From positions 1-64,000 of the forward strand of contig JAHHGR010000011.1 of NCBI GenBank assembly GCA_019359725.1: a DNA stretch of 64,000 bases, in the 5' to 3' direction. Shown piece by piece: positions 8,568 through 18,957 of this stretch. The translations under genes were made by a program, and so were the position numbers. The notes under the pieces were generated by a model. The model was not told where the DNA came from and ran no database searches. It saw only the letters and a program-made list of their open reading frames with translations. The stretch comes from Aphanocapsa lilacina HA4352-LM1. GTDB lineage: Bacteria > Cyanobacteriota > Cyanobacteriia > Gloeobacterales > Gloeobacteraceae. The first letter of the stretch is position 1; each line of letters starts with the position of its first letter.

Positions 8568-8780
8568 TTACGATTCGTCCTCTTCGAGTTCGAGCAGGTG
8601 CACGTAAGCGTCGACCAGTTGGGGGCGACGATACTGCAGGGCCTTGAGCACTTGCCAGTCAGCAAGGGCATCGAAGGCGTGCTCGTAATCGTCGTTTTCG
8701 AGGCGGCGGGCCAGCTCTGCCACTTCTTGGGGCGTCCAGTCCGCGAGGGTCTTGGTTGTGCTGGGGATGACCACGGCCAT
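8568..8780 (-). CDS. DUF2555 family protein
   Basis: This is a 70-residue cytoplasmic protein. Residues 15-65 match the cyanobacterial DUF2555 pattern: '[18 protein letters not shown]', then DW-x-L-L/K-A, and a RPxLVxxYxxLL close. Function is unknown. It is restricted to cyanobacteria as far as I know. It sits between an exported protein gene and the deoxyhypusine-synthase-like gene on the same strand, with a 4-base gap to the latter. Confidence 0.8.
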   Translation of the reverse strand: MAVVIPSTTKTLADWTPQEVAELARRLENDDYEHAFDALADWQVLKALQYRRPQLVDAYVHLLELEEDES

Positions 8781-8818
8781 ATCCTCAAAATTGCGCTTTT
8801 TTATCGTACCAACTTCTT

Positions 8819-10066
8819 CTACGAAGGGGCGTCGCGGCGGCGGTAGAGTACCGGGTTGGCGGCCGGGGCGCAGGTCGGGCGGCCTTCGCCGTTGCAGCGG
8901 GCGGGGGCGAGGGCAAAAAAATCCGCCCCGCGCAGATCCACCAGCCAGGGCGGTCCCCCCGGCGAGACCAGCACCAGGTCGTAAGGGGCGCTCACCGCCG
9001 CCGTCAGATCGATGCTGTAGTGAGTTCCGGGGCGCAAGGAGAGCACCACCCCGCTCGGGCTGCTGCCCGCCTGGACGCGCAGACTGTCGCGCAGCACCAG
9101 CCCGACGTTACCCAGCGGATTCCAGAGGCCGACGAGCACCCCCTGGGCCAGATAGGTTTCGAGGGTGGGCCATTGGGGATCGTAGGGCGCGGGCCGGTAG
9201 ATGCCGTCGAGGTCGCGGCCGAGGCCGACCACCACCAGGGGCGGATTGGCAAAATCGGCGGCGGAGTCGTAGATGAGGCGGCCGGTACGGTTACCCACAG
9301 TGACGCTCAAGGTGAGCACCTGCTCGCCGCGCGCCAGATCCACCGAGCGCTGGGCGCCGGTGACGGCCACACCGGCCTCCGCCCCCGGGGTGCGCAAAGC
9401 TATCTGATACGGACCGCCGCCCACCGGTACAGCAACCTGCAAAGCCGGGCTGGTGCGCAGTACCTGCAAGTCCTGCAAATTTTCGAGGGCGGCGCCCGCC
9501 TCAGTGCGGTAGTAAGAACCGACCATCTGGGGCAAAATCGGTACCCCATCCACCGAGAGTCCGGACAGCAGCGGCGCGGCGTTCCAGCTGCCCTCGGCGT
9601 GGCGGTAGACGCGGCGGCGCAAGGCGCGCTTGGGCTGGCTGAGGCGTTCCTCGACAATCAGTTCCGAGGTGCCGTCGGCATTCAAATCGGTCCAGCGCAC
9701 CTGCACCTGGGCCGTGGTACAGATGCGCCGATCGGCAAAATCGTCCTCGCCAACCTCCACCGGCACCGCCGCAAGCTGGCCGGTGTCGTAGCGAAAAAAC
9801 GCGTAGCAGCGACTGCCGACCCCTTCGAAGATCACCCCAAGCAGCACCAGTCGGCTTGAGAGGGGCACTGTCTCGACGGCCCGGGCGGCAGGGTCGAGCT
9901 GCATGCGGACCTCGCCCCTACCCCGGGTGCGCACGCGCAGTACGCTACCCGCCAGGGCGATAGTCTCAGCCTGACCATCGCCGTCCAGGTCAAAGTTCAA
10001 CGAAGTCTGGGCCGTCGCCGGCCAAGGCCATAGCAACACCAGCAACGCGGTCAGCCAGCGGCGCAT
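8819..10066 (-). CDS. Exported hypothetical protein with an EF-hand-like loop
   Basis: From the ATG at 10066 there are 415 residues. A signal peptide (MRRWLTALLVLLWPWPATAQ) is followed at once by FDLDGDGQAE, a calcium-binding loop of the FG-GAP/EF-hand type; a second acidic loop, DLNADGTSEL, lies near residue 130. The remainder is beta-rich and unrecognised. It is probably periplasmic. It lies 7 bases after ribH and 38 bases before DUF2555, so the minus-strand genes from 11013 to 7388 may be one transcript. Confidence 0.7.
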   Translation of the reverse strand: MRRWLTALLVLLWPWPATAQTSLNFDLDGDGQAETIALAGSVLRVRTRGRGEVRMQLDPAARAVETVPLSSRLVLLGVIFEGVGSRCYAFFRYDTGQLAAVPVEVGEDDFADRRICTTAQVQVRWTDLNADGTSELIVEERLSQPKRALRRRVYRHAEGSWNAAPLLSGLSVDGVPILPQMVGSYYRTEAGAALENLQDLQVLRTSPALQVAVPVGGGPYQIALRTPGAEAGVAVTGAQRSVDLARGEQVLTLSVTVGNRTGRLIYDSAADFANPPLVVVGLGRDLDGIYRPAPYDPQWPTLETYLAQGVLVGLWNPLGNVGLVLRDSLRVQAGSSPSGVVLSLRPGTHYSIDLTAAVSAPYDLVLVSPGGPPWLVDLRGADFFALAPARCNGEGRPTCAPAANPVLYRRRDAPS

Positions 10067-10073
10067 CGGCAGG

Positions 10074-10616
10074 TCACTGCAACAGATTTGGCGGGGTTTG
10101 CTCGGGCAGCTCGGGCTGAACGGCGCGCACGGCGACGAGGTGGCGGATTTTGCGGGTGAGGGTGGCCATTTCGATGGCATTCTCGCCATACTCCCAGCCG
10201 AGGTTGCTCTTGATGCCGGCCCGCTCGATCGCCTGCTGCATCGTGTCGGTGGTGAGCACGCCGAAGGTAACCGGCACCCCGGTCTGAAAGGCGAGGGCCT
10301 GGATACCCTTGGCCACTTCTGAGGCGACGTGGTCGTAGTGACTGGTCTGGCCCCGGATCACCGCCCCCAGGCAGACAATCGCGTCGTAGCGGCCGGAGAG
10401 GGCAAGCTGGCGGGCCACCATCGGGATCTCGAAGGAGCCCGGCACCCAGGCATAATCGACCTGGTGCGAATCGGGGCCGACGGCGACGCCGTGGCGCCTG
10501 AGGGAATCCTCGCAGGCGGCCAGCAATTTGCCGACCACCAGGTCGTTGAAGCGGGCGATCACAATCGCAAATTTGAGATCCCGGGTGTCCTGGAGGTTGC
10601 CTTCGAAGACGGTCAT
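10074..10616 (-). CDS. ribH: 6,7-dimethyl-8-ribityllumazine synthase
   Basis: The enzyme condenses 5-amino-6-ribitylaminouracil with dihydroxybutanone phosphate in riboflavin synthesis. The 180 residues include the N-terminal RFND segment, the substrate loop [22 protein letters not shown] with the catalytic histidine, and [16 protein letters not shown]. The length exceeds the usual 155-160 by a 20-residue Pro/Glu/Gln tail. It follows psb28 by 22 bases on the same strand. Confidence 0.95.
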   Translation of the reverse strand: MTVFEGNLQDTRDLKFAIVIARFNDLVVGKLLAACEDSLRRHGVAVGPDSHQVDYAWVPGSFEIPMVARQLALSGRYDAIVCLGAVIRGQTSHYDHVASEVAKGIQALAFQTGVPVTFGVLTTDTMQQAIERAGIKSNLGWEYGENAIEMATLTRKIRHLVAVRAVQPELPEQTPPNLLQ

Positions 10617-10638
10617 AGTGGTAGGGAAGACGGTGTTA

Positions 10639-11013
10639 CTACTGTTTCATTTTGTCCTGCGGACCGTGGTCCTGGTACTCCATGCCGTTGCTCGCGGCGT
10701 AGCGGTCCATAAACCGGCGCAACCGCTGCCATTGCAAATCGTTGATCAGCTCGAAGGTGCACACGAGTTTGGCGAGGTTGTCGTCGCTCTTATAGAAAAA
10801 TTCGAGATTGCGCGGGGTGACCTGGATGTCGCCTTCTTCGTCGTTGAGCAACATGTACTGGGCACCCCCCGAGGAGAAGCTGCTGAGCTTGTCCATCGCC
10901 TTCACCTTCTCAAAGATAAACACGACGATGCGGTTGCCGCTGGTCTGGCCGCGGCGCAGTTTGATTTCGGTCAGTTCCTCGCGGATGCCGCTGATAAATT
11001 CGATCGTCGCCAA
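10639..11013 (-). CDS. psb28: Photosystem II assembly protein Psb28
   Basis: Psb28 (the 13-kDa or W protein) binds photosystem II assembly intermediates on the cytoplasmic face. The frame starts at a TTG at 11013 (L/M-A-T-I-E-F) after the purine-rich GGGAGG and gives 124 residues. The pattern (I-x-F-x-x-G-I-x-E near the start, TATFIF-like VVFIFEK, the [14 protein letters not shown] segment, [11 protein letters not shown] near the end) fits the family. The frame stays open much further upstream, but that is antisense to tpiA. The divergent partner is tpiA, 117 bases away. Confidence 0.9.
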   Translation of the reverse strand: MATIEFISGIREELTEIKLRRGQTSGNRIVVFIFEKVKAMDKLSSFSSGGAQYMLLNDEEGDIQVTPRNLEFFYKSDDNLAKLVCTFELINDLQWQRLRRFMDRYAASNGMEYQDHGPQDKMKQ

Positions 11014-11130
11014 GGGCCGCCCTCCCGAATGCCGTTCCAACCAATGTACCGCGCCACGGTGGCGGGTGCTTTCCGGGTGGGTGGGCTGGTACACTGCTGA
11101 GGGTAAATCGGCTATCGGGGTGTCACTGCC

Positions 11131-11853
11131 TTGCGACGAAAGGTTCTGGCGGGCAACTGGAAGATGTATAAGACCCGCGGCGAAGCGCACGCCTTCCTGG
11201 AGGCTTTTGTGCCGCTCATCTCCCCCGGTGCTGAGAACCGGGAGGTCATTCTCTGTGGGCCGTTTACCTGCCTGGATGTCTTGAACGCCCAGGCCGGACC
11301 CTATGCCGTCGGCGCCCAGAACGTGCATTGGGCCGACCACGGCGCCTACACCGGCGAAATCGCCCCCCAGATGCTCGTCGAACTGGGTGTGCGCTACGTG
11401 ATTGTCGGGCATTCCGAGCGGCGCGAGTACTTCAACGAGACCGACAGCACCGTCAACCGCCGCCTCAACAACGCCCAGGACCACGATTTGATCCCGATTC
11501 TCTGCGTGGGCGAGACCGAGAGCGTGCGCAAGGACGGCATGACCGAAGCCCACATCCGCTCCCAACTCGATCGCGACCTCGAACTGGTGGACCTGCGCCG
11601 CCTGATTATTGCCTACGAACCCATCTGGGCCATCGGCACCGGCAAAACCTGCGAGGCGAACGAAGCGAACCGGGTGTGCGCCATGATCCGCAAACACGTC
11701 AACTTCGAAGGGGTGCCCATCCTCTACGGCGGCTCGGTCAAACCCGAAAATATCGACGAGTTGATGGCCCAGAGCGACATCGACGGCGTGCTGGTGGGCG
11801 GCGCCAGCCTCGAAGCGAAGAGTTTTGCGCGGATCGTCAACTTCGAAGTGTGA
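11131..11853 (+). CDS. tpiA: Triosephosphate isomerase
   Basis: The enzyme interconverts dihydroxyacetone phosphate and glyceraldehyde-3-phosphate in glycolysis and the Calvin cycle. The 240 residues start at a TTG at 11131 ([12 protein letters not shown]). Substrate lysine (GNWKM), catalytic histidine (GHSERR), catalytic glutamate ([11 protein letters not shown]) and phosphate loop (YGGSV) are all present. Confidence 0.97.
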   Translation: MRRKVLAGNWKMYKTRGEAHAFLEAFVPLISPGAENREVILCGPFTCLDVLNAQAGPYAVGAQNVHWADHGAYTGEIAPQMLVELGVRYVIVGHSERREYFNETDSTVNRRLNNAQDHDLIPILCVGETESVRKDGMTEAHIRSQLDRDLELVDLRRLIIAYEPIWAIGTGKTCEANEANRVCAMIRKHVNFEGVPILYGGSVKPENIDELMAQSDIDGVLVGGASLEAKSFARIVNFEV

Positions 11854-11856
11854 CGC

Positions 11857-12027
11857 CTACGAGTTGAGCACGTGAAAGAGCGCAAACCAAAAAACAGTCA
11901 GGCCGCTCAGCGCCGCCAGATCCAGGCAGGCGCGCGAGAAAGTTTTGCCTGAGCGGACTGTGGCATTGCCGATGGAGATAACCGCCAGACCGGCAAGGGC
12001 GACAACCGAAAACGTGGCTAGGTGCAT
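11857..12027 (-). CDS. Small two-helix membrane protein
   Basis: An ATG at 12027 opens a 56-residue frame ending at 11857, four bases from the end of the convergent tpiA. It has two hydrophobic helices (FSVVALAGLAVISIG and LSGLTVFWFALFHVL) separated by a basic loop containing RSGKTFSRA, so both termini would face the same side. No family is recognised. Its strand and position suggest co-transcription with the CPP1-like gene 56 bases upstream. Confidence 0.5.
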   Translation of the reverse strand: MHLATFSVVALAGLAVISIGNATVRSGKTFSRACLDLAALSGLTVFWFALFHVLNS

Positions 12028-12083
12028 GTACCTAGTGTAGGTCTGCGCTCAGGCCGTTGCAATCAAACTTTGTACAAAGCCAA

Positions 12084-12689
12084 TTAGCGGGCGAGCAGTG
12101 TGACCACCCAGAGGATGGCGATGAGCACAAAGCCGGTGAGCCCGGGAGGAACCGGCTGGTTCTGCCAGACCGAGGCGAGCGACGAGGAGGCGAGAATGGC
12201 GACCACAACGCCACCCAGGGCGTAGAGTCCCGCCTTCCAGAATACCCGGATCTTGCGGTAGAGAAAGTAAATCGTCGCAAACAATCCCAGGGCGATAGCA
12301 TAGCTGCCGTCGTTGGCTGGGGCGGACGAAGAGAGCGCCAGGTACAGAAGCCAGACAGCCGAGAAGACCAGGGCCGAAACCCCCGCCTCCGGAGCGCTCA
12401 AGGCGAGCGAGCGCCACCACTGCTGGGTCGGGTGGGCAGGCGCCGACTGAGCTGGGCGGGCGACCACGGTGCGATCGGCGTAGCGGATGCGCTCGTGAAC
12501 TTTGATTTTGCCGTCCTGGCGCTGCTTGAGCCGCTGCATCAGAATCGCATCGTAAGCGACTTCGATGGTCTGCTGGCGCTTCTCGTCGAGGGCAAACTCC
12601 GACAGAAGCCGCACGCGCGCTTCCTGCACCTCCTCGAAGAGGGCATCCTCAGCGATACCGAGGACGTGGTAGGGATTCGGTTCACTCAT
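12084..12689 (-). CDS. CPP1-like membrane protein
   Basis: This 201-residue protein has an N-terminal J-like helical domain (residues 1-65: NPYHVLGIAEDALFEEVQEA, without a working HPD motif) and then four hydrophobic helices between about residues 100 and 200. The layout matches the cyanobacterial and plastid CPP1 family (chaperone-like protein of protochlorophyllide oxidoreductase), which stabilises POR. A role in chlorophyll synthesis is inferred from family only. Confidence 0.8.
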   Translation of the reverse strand: MSEPNPYHVLGIAEDALFEEVQEARVRLLSEFALDEKRQQTIEVAYDAILMQRLKQRQDGKIKVHERIRYADRTVVARPAQSAPAHPTQQWWRSLALSAPEAGVSALVFSAVWLLYLALSSSAPANDGSYAIALGLFATIYFLYRKIRVFWKAGLYALGGVVVAILASSSLASVWQNQPVPPGLTGFVLIAILWVVTLLAR

Positions 12690-12747
12690 GGCTCGCGCTC
12701 TGCGGGACTAGGGCTTTGCTCTATCAGGCTATCCCAGAGATAGGCCG

Positions 12748-12779
12748 TTGGACAAGAACCCGGCCGTCTGGCGTACAAT
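12748..12779 (+). promoter_or_regulatory. Candidate promoter of aroA
   Basis: TTGGAC (12748-12753) and TACAAT (12774-12779) are spaced by 20 bases, longer than ideal. A start site near 12786 would leave a leader of about 23 bases before the aroA GTG. Confidence 0.35.
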
Positions 12780-12808
12780 TGTCTGCGACTTGACAGCAAA
12801 GGTGCGCT

Positions 12809-14107
12809 GTGGGACAAGCGTTTTCGATCACCCCGGCCCGGCGGCTGAGCGGGGAGATCGCCGTGTCGGGCGATAAGTCTATCTCCCATCGCGCCTTGAT
12901 GCTCGCAGCCCTGGCCGAAGGGGAATCGGTGATCGAGGGGCTGCTGCCGGGGGACGATCCGCGCAGTACTGCCGCGTGTTTGCGGGCTCTGGGCGCCGAG
13001 ATTTCGGGGATCGACGGCCCGTCGGTGCGGGTGCGCGGCGTTGGTCTGGGCCGGCTGCACGAGCCTGCCGATGTGCTGGATATGGGCAATTCCGGTACGA
13101 CGATGCGCCTGATGCTGGGGGTGCTTGCCGGCCAGCCGGGGCTTTTTTGTACCCTCACGGGCGACCGATCGCTGCGCTCGCGGCCGATGCTCAGGGTGGT
13201 CTCACCACTTCGGCAGATGGGAGCGCGCATCTGGGGGCGCGAGGAGGGCGGCCGAGCGCCGCTTGCGGTTTGGGGGGAGCAGCTTAGGGCGATCGACTTT
13301 GTTTCTCCTGTAGCCTCCGCCCAGGTCAAATCGGCTGTGCTGCTGGCCGGGTTGCTCGCCGAGGGGCTCACCAGCGTCAGTGAACCGGTCCGCTCGCGCG
13401 ATCACAGCGAACGGATGCTCAGAGCCTTTGGAGCCGAGGTTCTGGTAGACGGCACCACCGCCGCGGTGCGCGGGCCTGCCAGGTTGCGCGCTCAAAGTTT
13501 GCGGGTGCCCGGGGACATCAGCTCGGCCGCCTTCTGGCTGGTGGCAGGCTCGATTGTGCCCGATTCGCAGTTGCTCCTGAGCGGGGTCGGCGTCAACCCG
13601 ACCCGCACGGGGATACTCGACGCCCTCACCGCCATGGGAGCGGATATTGCCGTGGAAAACCGGCGCGAAGTGTGCGGCGAGCCGGTGGCCGACCTGCGGG
13701 TGCGCTCAGCCTCCCTCAAAGCCTGCACGATCGGGGGCGAGTGGATTCCCCGGCTGGTGGACGAGATCCCAGTGCTGGCGGTGGCCGCCTGCTGTGCCGC
13801 GGGCAAAACCGTGATCCGCGACGCCGCCGAATTGCGCGTCAAAGAGAGCGACCGGCTTGCCACCATGGCCCGCGAACTGGGCCGCCTTGGAGCGCACATC
13901 GAGGAGCGGCCGGACGGTCTGGTGATCGAAGGCGGCCATCCCCTGGTGGGAGCCGGTGTCGAAAGTCACGCCGATCACCGGGTAGCGATGAGTCTGGCGG
14001 TGGCCGGGTTGGTGGCCGCCGGCACCACCAAAATCGCCGACTCCGACTGTGCGACGGTCTCCTACCCGCAGTTCTACGAGCAACTGGCCCGGGTGCGGCA
14101 GCCGTAA
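12809..14107 (+). CDS. aroA: 3-phosphoshikimate 1-carboxyvinyltransferase (EPSP synthase)
   Basis: The enzyme transfers enolpyruvyl from PEP to shikimate-3-phosphate in aromatic amino-acid synthesis. The 432 residues start at GTG 12809. Motifs seen: [12 protein letters not shown] (substrate lysine), [12 protein letters not shown] and the KESDRLATM segment with catalytic residues. Residue pattern and length are those of class II-like bacterial enzymes. Confidence 0.97.
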   Translation: MGQAFSITPARRLSGEIAVSGDKSISHRALMLAALAEGESVIEGLLPGDDPRSTAACLRALGAEISGIDGPSVRVRGVGLGRLHEPADVLDMGNSGTTMRLMLGVLAGQPGLFCTLTGDRSLRSRPMLRVVSPLRQMGARIWGREEGGRAPLAVWGEQLRAIDFVSPVASAQVKSAVLLAGLLAEGLTSVSEPVRSRDHSERMLRAFGAEVLVDGTTAAVRGPARLRAQSLRVPGDISSAAFWLVAGSIVPDSQLLLSGVGVNPTRTGILDALTAMGADIAVENRREVCGEPVADLRVRSASLKACTIGGEWIPRLVDEIPVLAVAACCAAGKTVIRDAAELRVKESDRLATMARELGRLGAHIEERPDGLVIEGGHPLVGAGVESHADHRVAMSLAVAGLVAAGTTKIADSDCATVSYPQFYEQLARVRQP

Positions 14108-14194
14108 CCTGTTCTCGCAACAATCTGGCTGCAGGAAGGATTCGTTTGCCAGGGCAGCCTGTATCGTAGAAAAAATCCAATCAAAATCTTACCC

Positions 14195-14662
14195 ATGCAG
14201 GCTACCGGCGTCGCTGCAATGTTGCTGTTGTTCATCGGGATTCAAGGGTGGGCGCCGCCGTGGGCGGTGGCTATCCCTGCTGCGCCGGCCGAATTCGCCG
14301 AGAGCAAAATGGCGCTCAAAAAACAACTGGAAGCTGTTATCCAGTCGCAACTGTCGGCTTTTCGCAAGGGCGACTATGCAAAGGCTTATACGTTTGCTTC
14401 CCAGGGTATTCGTCGGCGCATCCCGGCGGCTGTTTTCTCCGAGATGGTGCGCTCCGCTTACCCGGCCATCGCCCGTTCGCACTCGGCCCGCTTCGGTCCG
14501 ATTCTCGATGACGGCGATCAGGCGGTGGTGCACGTCGTCGTCGAAGGGGCCGAACAACGGGCGACTTATGCATATCTAATGATTCGCGAAGGCAGCGCCT
14601 GGAAAGTCAACAGCGTCATGGAGGCGGAGCCGCGGCGCCCCGACGGCCTGGTCTCGACCTGA
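14195..14662 (+). CDS. DUF4864 exported protein
   Basis: This 155-residue protein starts with a signal peptide or anchor (MQATGVAAMLLLFIGI...). Residues 45-150 follow the DUF4864 pattern: a helix IQSQLSAFRKGDYAKAYTFA, then SQGIRRRI, and a beta sheet ending with LMIREGSAWKVNSV. This is an NTF2/cystatin-like fold of unknown role. It is 87 bases after aroA on the same strand. Confidence 0.75.
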   Translation: MQATGVAAMLLLFIGIQGWAPPWAVAIPAAPAEFAESKMALKKQLEAVIQSQLSAFRKGDYAKAYTFASQGIRRRIPAAVFSEMVRSAYPAIARSHSARFGPILDDGDQAVVHVVVEGAEQRATYAYLMIREGSAWKVNSVMEAEPRRPDGLVST

Positions 14663-14742
14663 AGCGAAGCGCTTGGGGCAGGTGAGTTTTTTGGCCGGGG
14701 GGCAGATTATGCTGGGTGGGTTGTGAGAACATCTTGACTACC

Positions 14743-15084
14743 ATGCGCATTGCTTTAGCGTTGTTCTCGATTTTGGCTTTTGGTGCGCTGATTGCACCGG
14801 TTTCCGCCCAGTCCGAAAAAGTCAAAGATTTGTCCACCCAGCCTGCCACCGCCAAAAAGGCCCGCTCCAAATTTCAATCGGCAGCCGACAAGCAAAGGCA
14901 AGCCGAGGAGCGCCGGCTCACTCAACAACTCAACGCCGATGAGCGTCAGCTCGAAGCGGGAGCGCGGCCGGGCTGGACCCTCCAGAGCGCCCCGTCTCCC
15001 GCCCAGAAAGTCCCGCGCGGCAACAACGAAACGGCCGTGCAGGGCAACCAGTCCGATTCGGCGGTCATCAAGGGTCCGCGCTGA
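14743..15084 (+). CDS. Small exported protein, paralogue A
   Basis: From the ATG at 14743 there are 113 residues: a signal peptide of about 22 residues ending VSA-Q, then a highly charged helix (RQAEERRLTQQLNADERQLE), and a C-terminal segment with PRGNNETAVQGNQSD. It shares the order DLSTxPA, LNA(D/E)ER, PRGxxE(S/T)A with the next gene, so the two are tandem paralogues. No database family comes to mind. Confidence 0.7.
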   Translation: MRIALALFSILAFGALIAPVSAQSEKVKDLSTQPATAKKARSKFQSAADKQRQAEERRLTQQLNADERQLEAGARPGWTLQSAPSPAQKVPRGNNETAVQGNQSDSAVIKGPR

Positions 15085-15221
15085 GGACGATGTCCATGCC
15101 GGTCCAGCGCGGATAACGTGTGGACTCGATGGTAGCCGTTCGAAAGAGTTATTCAACCGTTGGGATTTTTACCGGCGAGAGGTGCGCTAGGCTGGTAAAT
15201 ATAGAATTGCCTCTCACCACA

Positions 15222-15548
15222 ATGCTCAAAAGAAATATGTTAATCGCCGCCGCTGCGCTTGCCGCTTTCGCTGCCATACCAGCCAGCGCCCAGACCAGTA
15301 CCAGCGTCGATGAGCTTTCTACCGTCCCAGCCCGTACCCTCAACCCGCCACCCGCTTTTGTAATCAATTCCCGCAACGTCACCCGCGACCTCAACGCCGA
15401 GGAGCGCCGCTTCCAGAGGCCACCCCAACGCTTCGAGCTGCGCAAAGTCAAATCACCACTGCAGAGCTTGCCGCGTGGCAGCCACGAGTCGGCGCTGCTT
15501 GGCGATCAGCCCGACACCATCATCCTCACCGACATCGTCGAGTGGTAG
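15222..15548 (+). CDS. Small exported protein, paralogue B
   Basis: From the ATG at 15222 there are 108 residues with a signal peptide (MLKRNMLIAAAALAAFAAIP, cleavage near ASA-Q). It shares with the preceding gene the blocks (V)DELSTVPA, DLNAEERRF and LPRGSHESALLGDQPD. The 137-base gap between the genes suggests each may have its own promoter. It is convergent with aat, 4 bases away. Confidence 0.7.
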   Translation: MLKRNMLIAAAALAAFAAIPASAQTSTSVDELSTVPARTLNPPPAFVINSRNVTRDLNAEERRFQRPPQRFELRKVKSPLQSLPRGSHESALLGDQPDTIILTDIVEW

Positions 15549-15552
15549 CCGG

Positions 15553-16134
15553 CTAGCGAAATTTGCACGGCAGGGCGAGCGCTCCTTTGAGCCGCTGCCG
15601 GTATTCTCGGCGCGGAATCTCGACGACATGAAACTGCACAAGATGCTCGTTGGCGAACTGGGTGTCAAGCAGTGCGAAACCCCGCCCCCTGAGCCGTTCG
15701 ACCAGATAAAAAAACGCCACTTTCGAAGCGTCGCTTACCCGGCAGAACATCGACTCGCCAAAAAAGGCGCCGCCCAGGCTGATGCCGTAAAGTCCGCCCA
15801 CCAGTTCGCCGTCCAGCCAGCTTTCGACCGACTGGCCGTAGCCTGTGCGGTAGAGCCGAATGTAGGTGCGGATAATCTCCTCAGAGATCCAGGTGGAAGG
15901 TCGGTCCGCACAGGCGCGGATGACCTGCTCAAAGGCGCTGCTGTAGCGAATCTCGAAGCGCTCCTGGCGGATCACCCGCAGCAGGCGTTTGGAGAAGTGC
16001 ACTTTATCGAGTTCAAAAATGGCCCGCGGGTCGGGTTCGTACCAATAAATGCGCTGACCCTGGCCTTCGGCCATCGGAAAAAAGCCCTGGGTATACGCCT
16101 GCAGCAAGATTTCGGGTGTGAGAGATACCAGCAT
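15553..16134 (-). CDS. aat: Leucyl/phenylalanyl-tRNA--protein transferase
   Basis: The enzyme adds Leu or Phe to proteins with N-terminal Arg or Lys, making them targets for ClpS/ClpAP. The 193 residues include [11 protein letters not shown], the [11 protein letters not shown] strand, TWISEEI, the [20 protein letters not shown] core, FFGESMF and [10 protein letters not shown]. This is complete and typical. Confidence 0.95.
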   Translation of the reverse strand: MLVSLTPEILLQAYTQGFFPMAEGQGQRIYWYEPDPRAIFELDKVHFSKRLLRVIRQERFEIRYSSAFEQVIRACADRPSTWISEEIIRTYIRLYRTGYGQSVESWLDGELVGGLYGISLGGAFFGESMFCRVSDASKVAFFYLVERLRGRGFALLDTQFANEHLVQFHVVEIPRREYRQRLKGALALPCKFR

Positions 16135-16250
16135 TACAGATCCGCCCGGCCCAGGTCTGTGGCTGCACGGGGGCGTGTGGCGGCGGATCTATTATCGCCA
16201 CGGTTGCAGCCTGTAAGTTAAATTCGTTGCGTTTACCCAGCGCAACCGCC

Positions 16251-18923
16251 ATGGCCGACCCCGCCAACCAACTTTCCCAGTGGGATTTTCGCCGCTTCGA
16301 GCGGTCAAATCTGACTCCGATGCTCCAGCAGTACGTCGAGGTCAAGGCCCAACATCCCCACTGCCTGCTGCTCTACCGGATGGGGGATTTTTACGAAACG
16401 TTCCTGGCGGACGCCGAAATTGTCTCGCGCGAACTGGAAATCGTGCTTACCGGCCGTCAAGCAGGCGACAAAATCGGCCGCATTCCGATGGCGGGGATTC
16501 CCCACCACGCCCTGGAGCGCTACTGCGCCCAGTTGATCGACAAGGGCTACGCGGTGGTGATTTGCGATCAAGTCGAATCGCCCGAGCAGGCCAAAGAGCG
16601 CGCCCGCCAGGCGAAGGCTGCCCGCCGCAGCAAAGCGGACGGCGACGCGCCGTTGCTGCCGCTGCTGCTGGAGGACAGCGAGCAGCTCGCCTGGGAAGAT
16701 GCCGAGAGCGCCCTGGTGCGCCGGGCGGTCACTCGGGTGCTCACCCCCGGTACGGTGCTCGAAGACCAGTTGCTGGTGGGACGGCGCAACAACTATCTGA
16801 CGGCCCTGGTGCAGGCGGGGGAGTGCTGGGGATTGGCTTTTGCCGACATCTCAACCGGCGAATTTCAGGTGACGCAACTGGAAAATGCCGAGGCTTTGGT
16901 ACAGGAGTTGTTGCGCCTGCAGCCGGCCGAGGTGCTGATGTCCGGCGACGCGCCCGATCCGCTGGTGCTGCTGCGGCCCGGCGAGGCTTCGAGCGAACGG
17001 CCCGAGTGTCTGCCGTCCCAGTTTTGCTATACGCTGCGTCCCCGGCGCTATTTTGACCTGGACGAAGCGCGGCGGTTGTTGTTGGAAACGTTTGGCGTAC
17101 GTTCGCTAGAAGGCTTCGGCTGCGAAAATCTGCCGCTTGCTGTACGGGCGGCCGGGGGGTTGGTGCAGCATTTGCTGGAGACGCAGCGGGGAGTGTCGAT
17201 TCCCCTGGAGGGCATCCGCACCTACACCCTCTCGCAGTATCTAATTCTCGATCATCAGACCCGGCGCAACCTCGAACTGACCCAGACGGTGCGCGACGGG
17301 GCGCAGTACGGTTCGCTTTTGTGGGCGCTCGATCGCACCCGCACGGTGATGGGGGGGCGTGCCCTCCGGCGCTGGTTGCTGCAGCCGTTGCTCGATATTC
17401 GGGCCATCGGCCGCCGCCAGGATTCGGTGGCCGAGTTGTTTGACGAAGGTCTGTTGCGCGAGCGCCTCCAGCGCCTCCTCGAATCGGTCTACGACCTGGA
17501 GCGCCTGGCGGGCCGCTGCGGCTCGGGCACCGCCAACGCCCGCGACCTGGTGGCTCTGGGCGAATCGCTGCTCAAATTGCCCGCTCTGGCCGAGGCGGTG
17601 GCCGCAAGCACCAGTCCCTACCTCAAAGCCCTTCAATCCATTCCTGTGGAACTGGAGCGGCTCGGGGAGAAGCTGCGCCGCACGCTCGTGGACACTCCGC
17701 CGCTCATCCTCACCGAGGGCGGTCTGATCCGGGCGGGCGTCCACCCGGAACTGGAAGGAATGCGCCGGCAACTTGTCGAAGATCGCGATTGGCTGGTGGA
17801 TCTCGAAGCGCGCGAGCGCGCCCGCACGGGTATCCAGACCCTCAAGGTGGGCTTTAACAAAGCTTTTGGTTATTACCTGTCGATCTCGCGCGGTAAGGCC
17901 GAAAAAGCACCCCCCGAGTACCTGCGCAAACAGACCCTCACCAACGAGGAGCGCTACATCACCCCCGAACTCAAAGAGCGCGAGACCCGCATCCTCAACA
18001 CCCAGCAGCAGACCAACCAGCTGGAGTACGACATCTTCAGTCTCCTCAGGCAGGAGGCGGGTCGCCACGTCGCGGCTCTCAGGCAGGTGGCCCGACGGGT
18101 GGCCGCCCTTGATGCCCTGGCGAGCCTTGCCGAGGTGGCGGTCTATCACGATTACTGCCGTCCGGTGCTCAGCGAAGGGCGCGAGGTGCACATCGAGGCA
18201 GGTCGCCACCCGGTGATCGAACAGGCGATCCCGGCGGGGTTTTTCGTGCCCAACGACGTGCGCATGGGGGCTGAAGCCGAGCCGGATTTGATCATTCTTA
18301 CCGGCCCGAACATGTCCGGCAAATCGAGCTTTATCCGCCAGGTGGCTTTGATTCAGTTGTTGGCTCAGGTGGGGGCCTTTGTGCCCGCCAGGGGGGCTGT
18401 GCTCGGGGTGGCCGATCGCATCTTTACGCGCGTGGGAGCGGTCGACGATCTGGCCACTGGCCAATCGACCTTCATGGTCGAGATGACCGAGACGGCCAAT
18501 ATCCTCAACCACGCCACCGCCCGCTCGCTGGTGTTGCTCGATGAAATCGGCCGAGGGACGGCGACTTTCGATGGACTGGCCATCGCCTGGGCGGTGGCTG
18601 AGTACCTGGCAAGCCACATCCGCTGCCGGACCATTTTCGCCACCCACTACCACGAGCTGAACGAACTAACTTCGGTGGTCAGTGGTGTCGCCAATTATCA
18701 GGTGACTGTGCAGGAACTGGCCGATCGAATCGTCTTTTTGCACCGGGTCACCCCCGGCGGGGCGGATCGCTCCTACGGCATCGAGGTGGGCCGGTTGGCC
18801 GGATTGCCGCCTTCGGTGGTGGCGCGGGCGCGCACGGTCCTGGCCCAGGTCGAACAGCATTCGCAAATTGCCGTGGGCTTGCGCGATTCTAACGGCAGCG
18901 CCTCCGAGTCGGCCGCTGGCTAA
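16251..18923 (+). CDS. mutS: DNA mismatch repair protein MutS
   Basis: The protein has 890 residues from the ATG at 16251 (a TTG 24 bases earlier is also in frame). It recognises mispairs and small loops. The mismatch-reading Phe-x-Glu is visible in RMGDFYETF near residue 40. Connector, lever and clamp regions follow. The ATPase domain has Walker [14 protein letters not shown], Walker [15 protein letters not shown] and the FATHYHEL switch. The length and N-terminal motif identify MutS1 rather than MutS2. Confidence 0.97.
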   Translation: MADPANQLSQWDFRRFERSNLTPMLQQYVEVKAQHPHCLLLYRMGDFYETFLADAEIVSRELEIVLTGRQAGDKIGRIPMAGIPHHALERYCAQLIDKGYAVVICDQVESPEQAKERARQAKAARRSKADGDAPLLPLLLEDSEQLAWEDAESALVRRAVTRVLTPGTVLEDQLLVGRRNNYLTALVQAGECWGLAFADISTGEFQVTQLENAEALVQELLRLQPAEVLMSGDAPDPLVLLRPGEASSERPECLPSQFCYTLRPRRYFDLDEARRLLLETFGVRSLEGFGCENLPLAVRAAGGLVQHLLETQRGVSIPLEGIRTYTLSQYLILDHQTRRNLELTQTVRDGAQYGSLLWALDRTRTVMGGRALRRWLLQPLLDIRAIGRRQDSVAELFDEGLLRERLQRLLESVYDLERLAGRCGSGTANARDLVALGESLLKLPALAEAVAASTSPYLKALQSIPVELERLGEKLRRTLVDTPPLILTEGGLIRAGVHPELEGMRRQLVEDRDWLVDLEARERARTGIQTLKVGFNKAFGYYLSISRGKAEKAPPEYLRKQTLTNEERYITPELKERETRILNTQQQTNQLEYDIFSLLRQEAGRHVAALRQVARRVAALDALASLAEVAVYHDYCRPVLSEGREVHIEAGRHPVIEQAIPAGFFVPNDVRMGAEAEPDLIILTGPNMSGKSSFIRQVALIQLLAQVGAFVPARGAVLGVADRIFTRVGAVDDLATGQSTFMVEMTETANILNHATARSLVLLDEIGRGTATFDGLAIAWAVAEYLASHIRCRTIFATHYHELNELTSVVSGVANYQVTVQELADRIVFLHRVTPGGADRSYGIEVGRLAGLPPSVVARARTVLAQVEQHSQIAVGLRDSNGSASESAAG

Positions 18924-18957
18924 ACTGAAGGCGGGTCGCCGCAGGAGGGCATTTGCA

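Noticed and set aside
17241-18653. 470-codon open frame antisense to mutS
   Set aside because: The plus strand encodes an unmistakable MutS with all ATPase motifs. The antisense frame has no recognisable motif, and long antisense frames are common in this GC-rich DNA.
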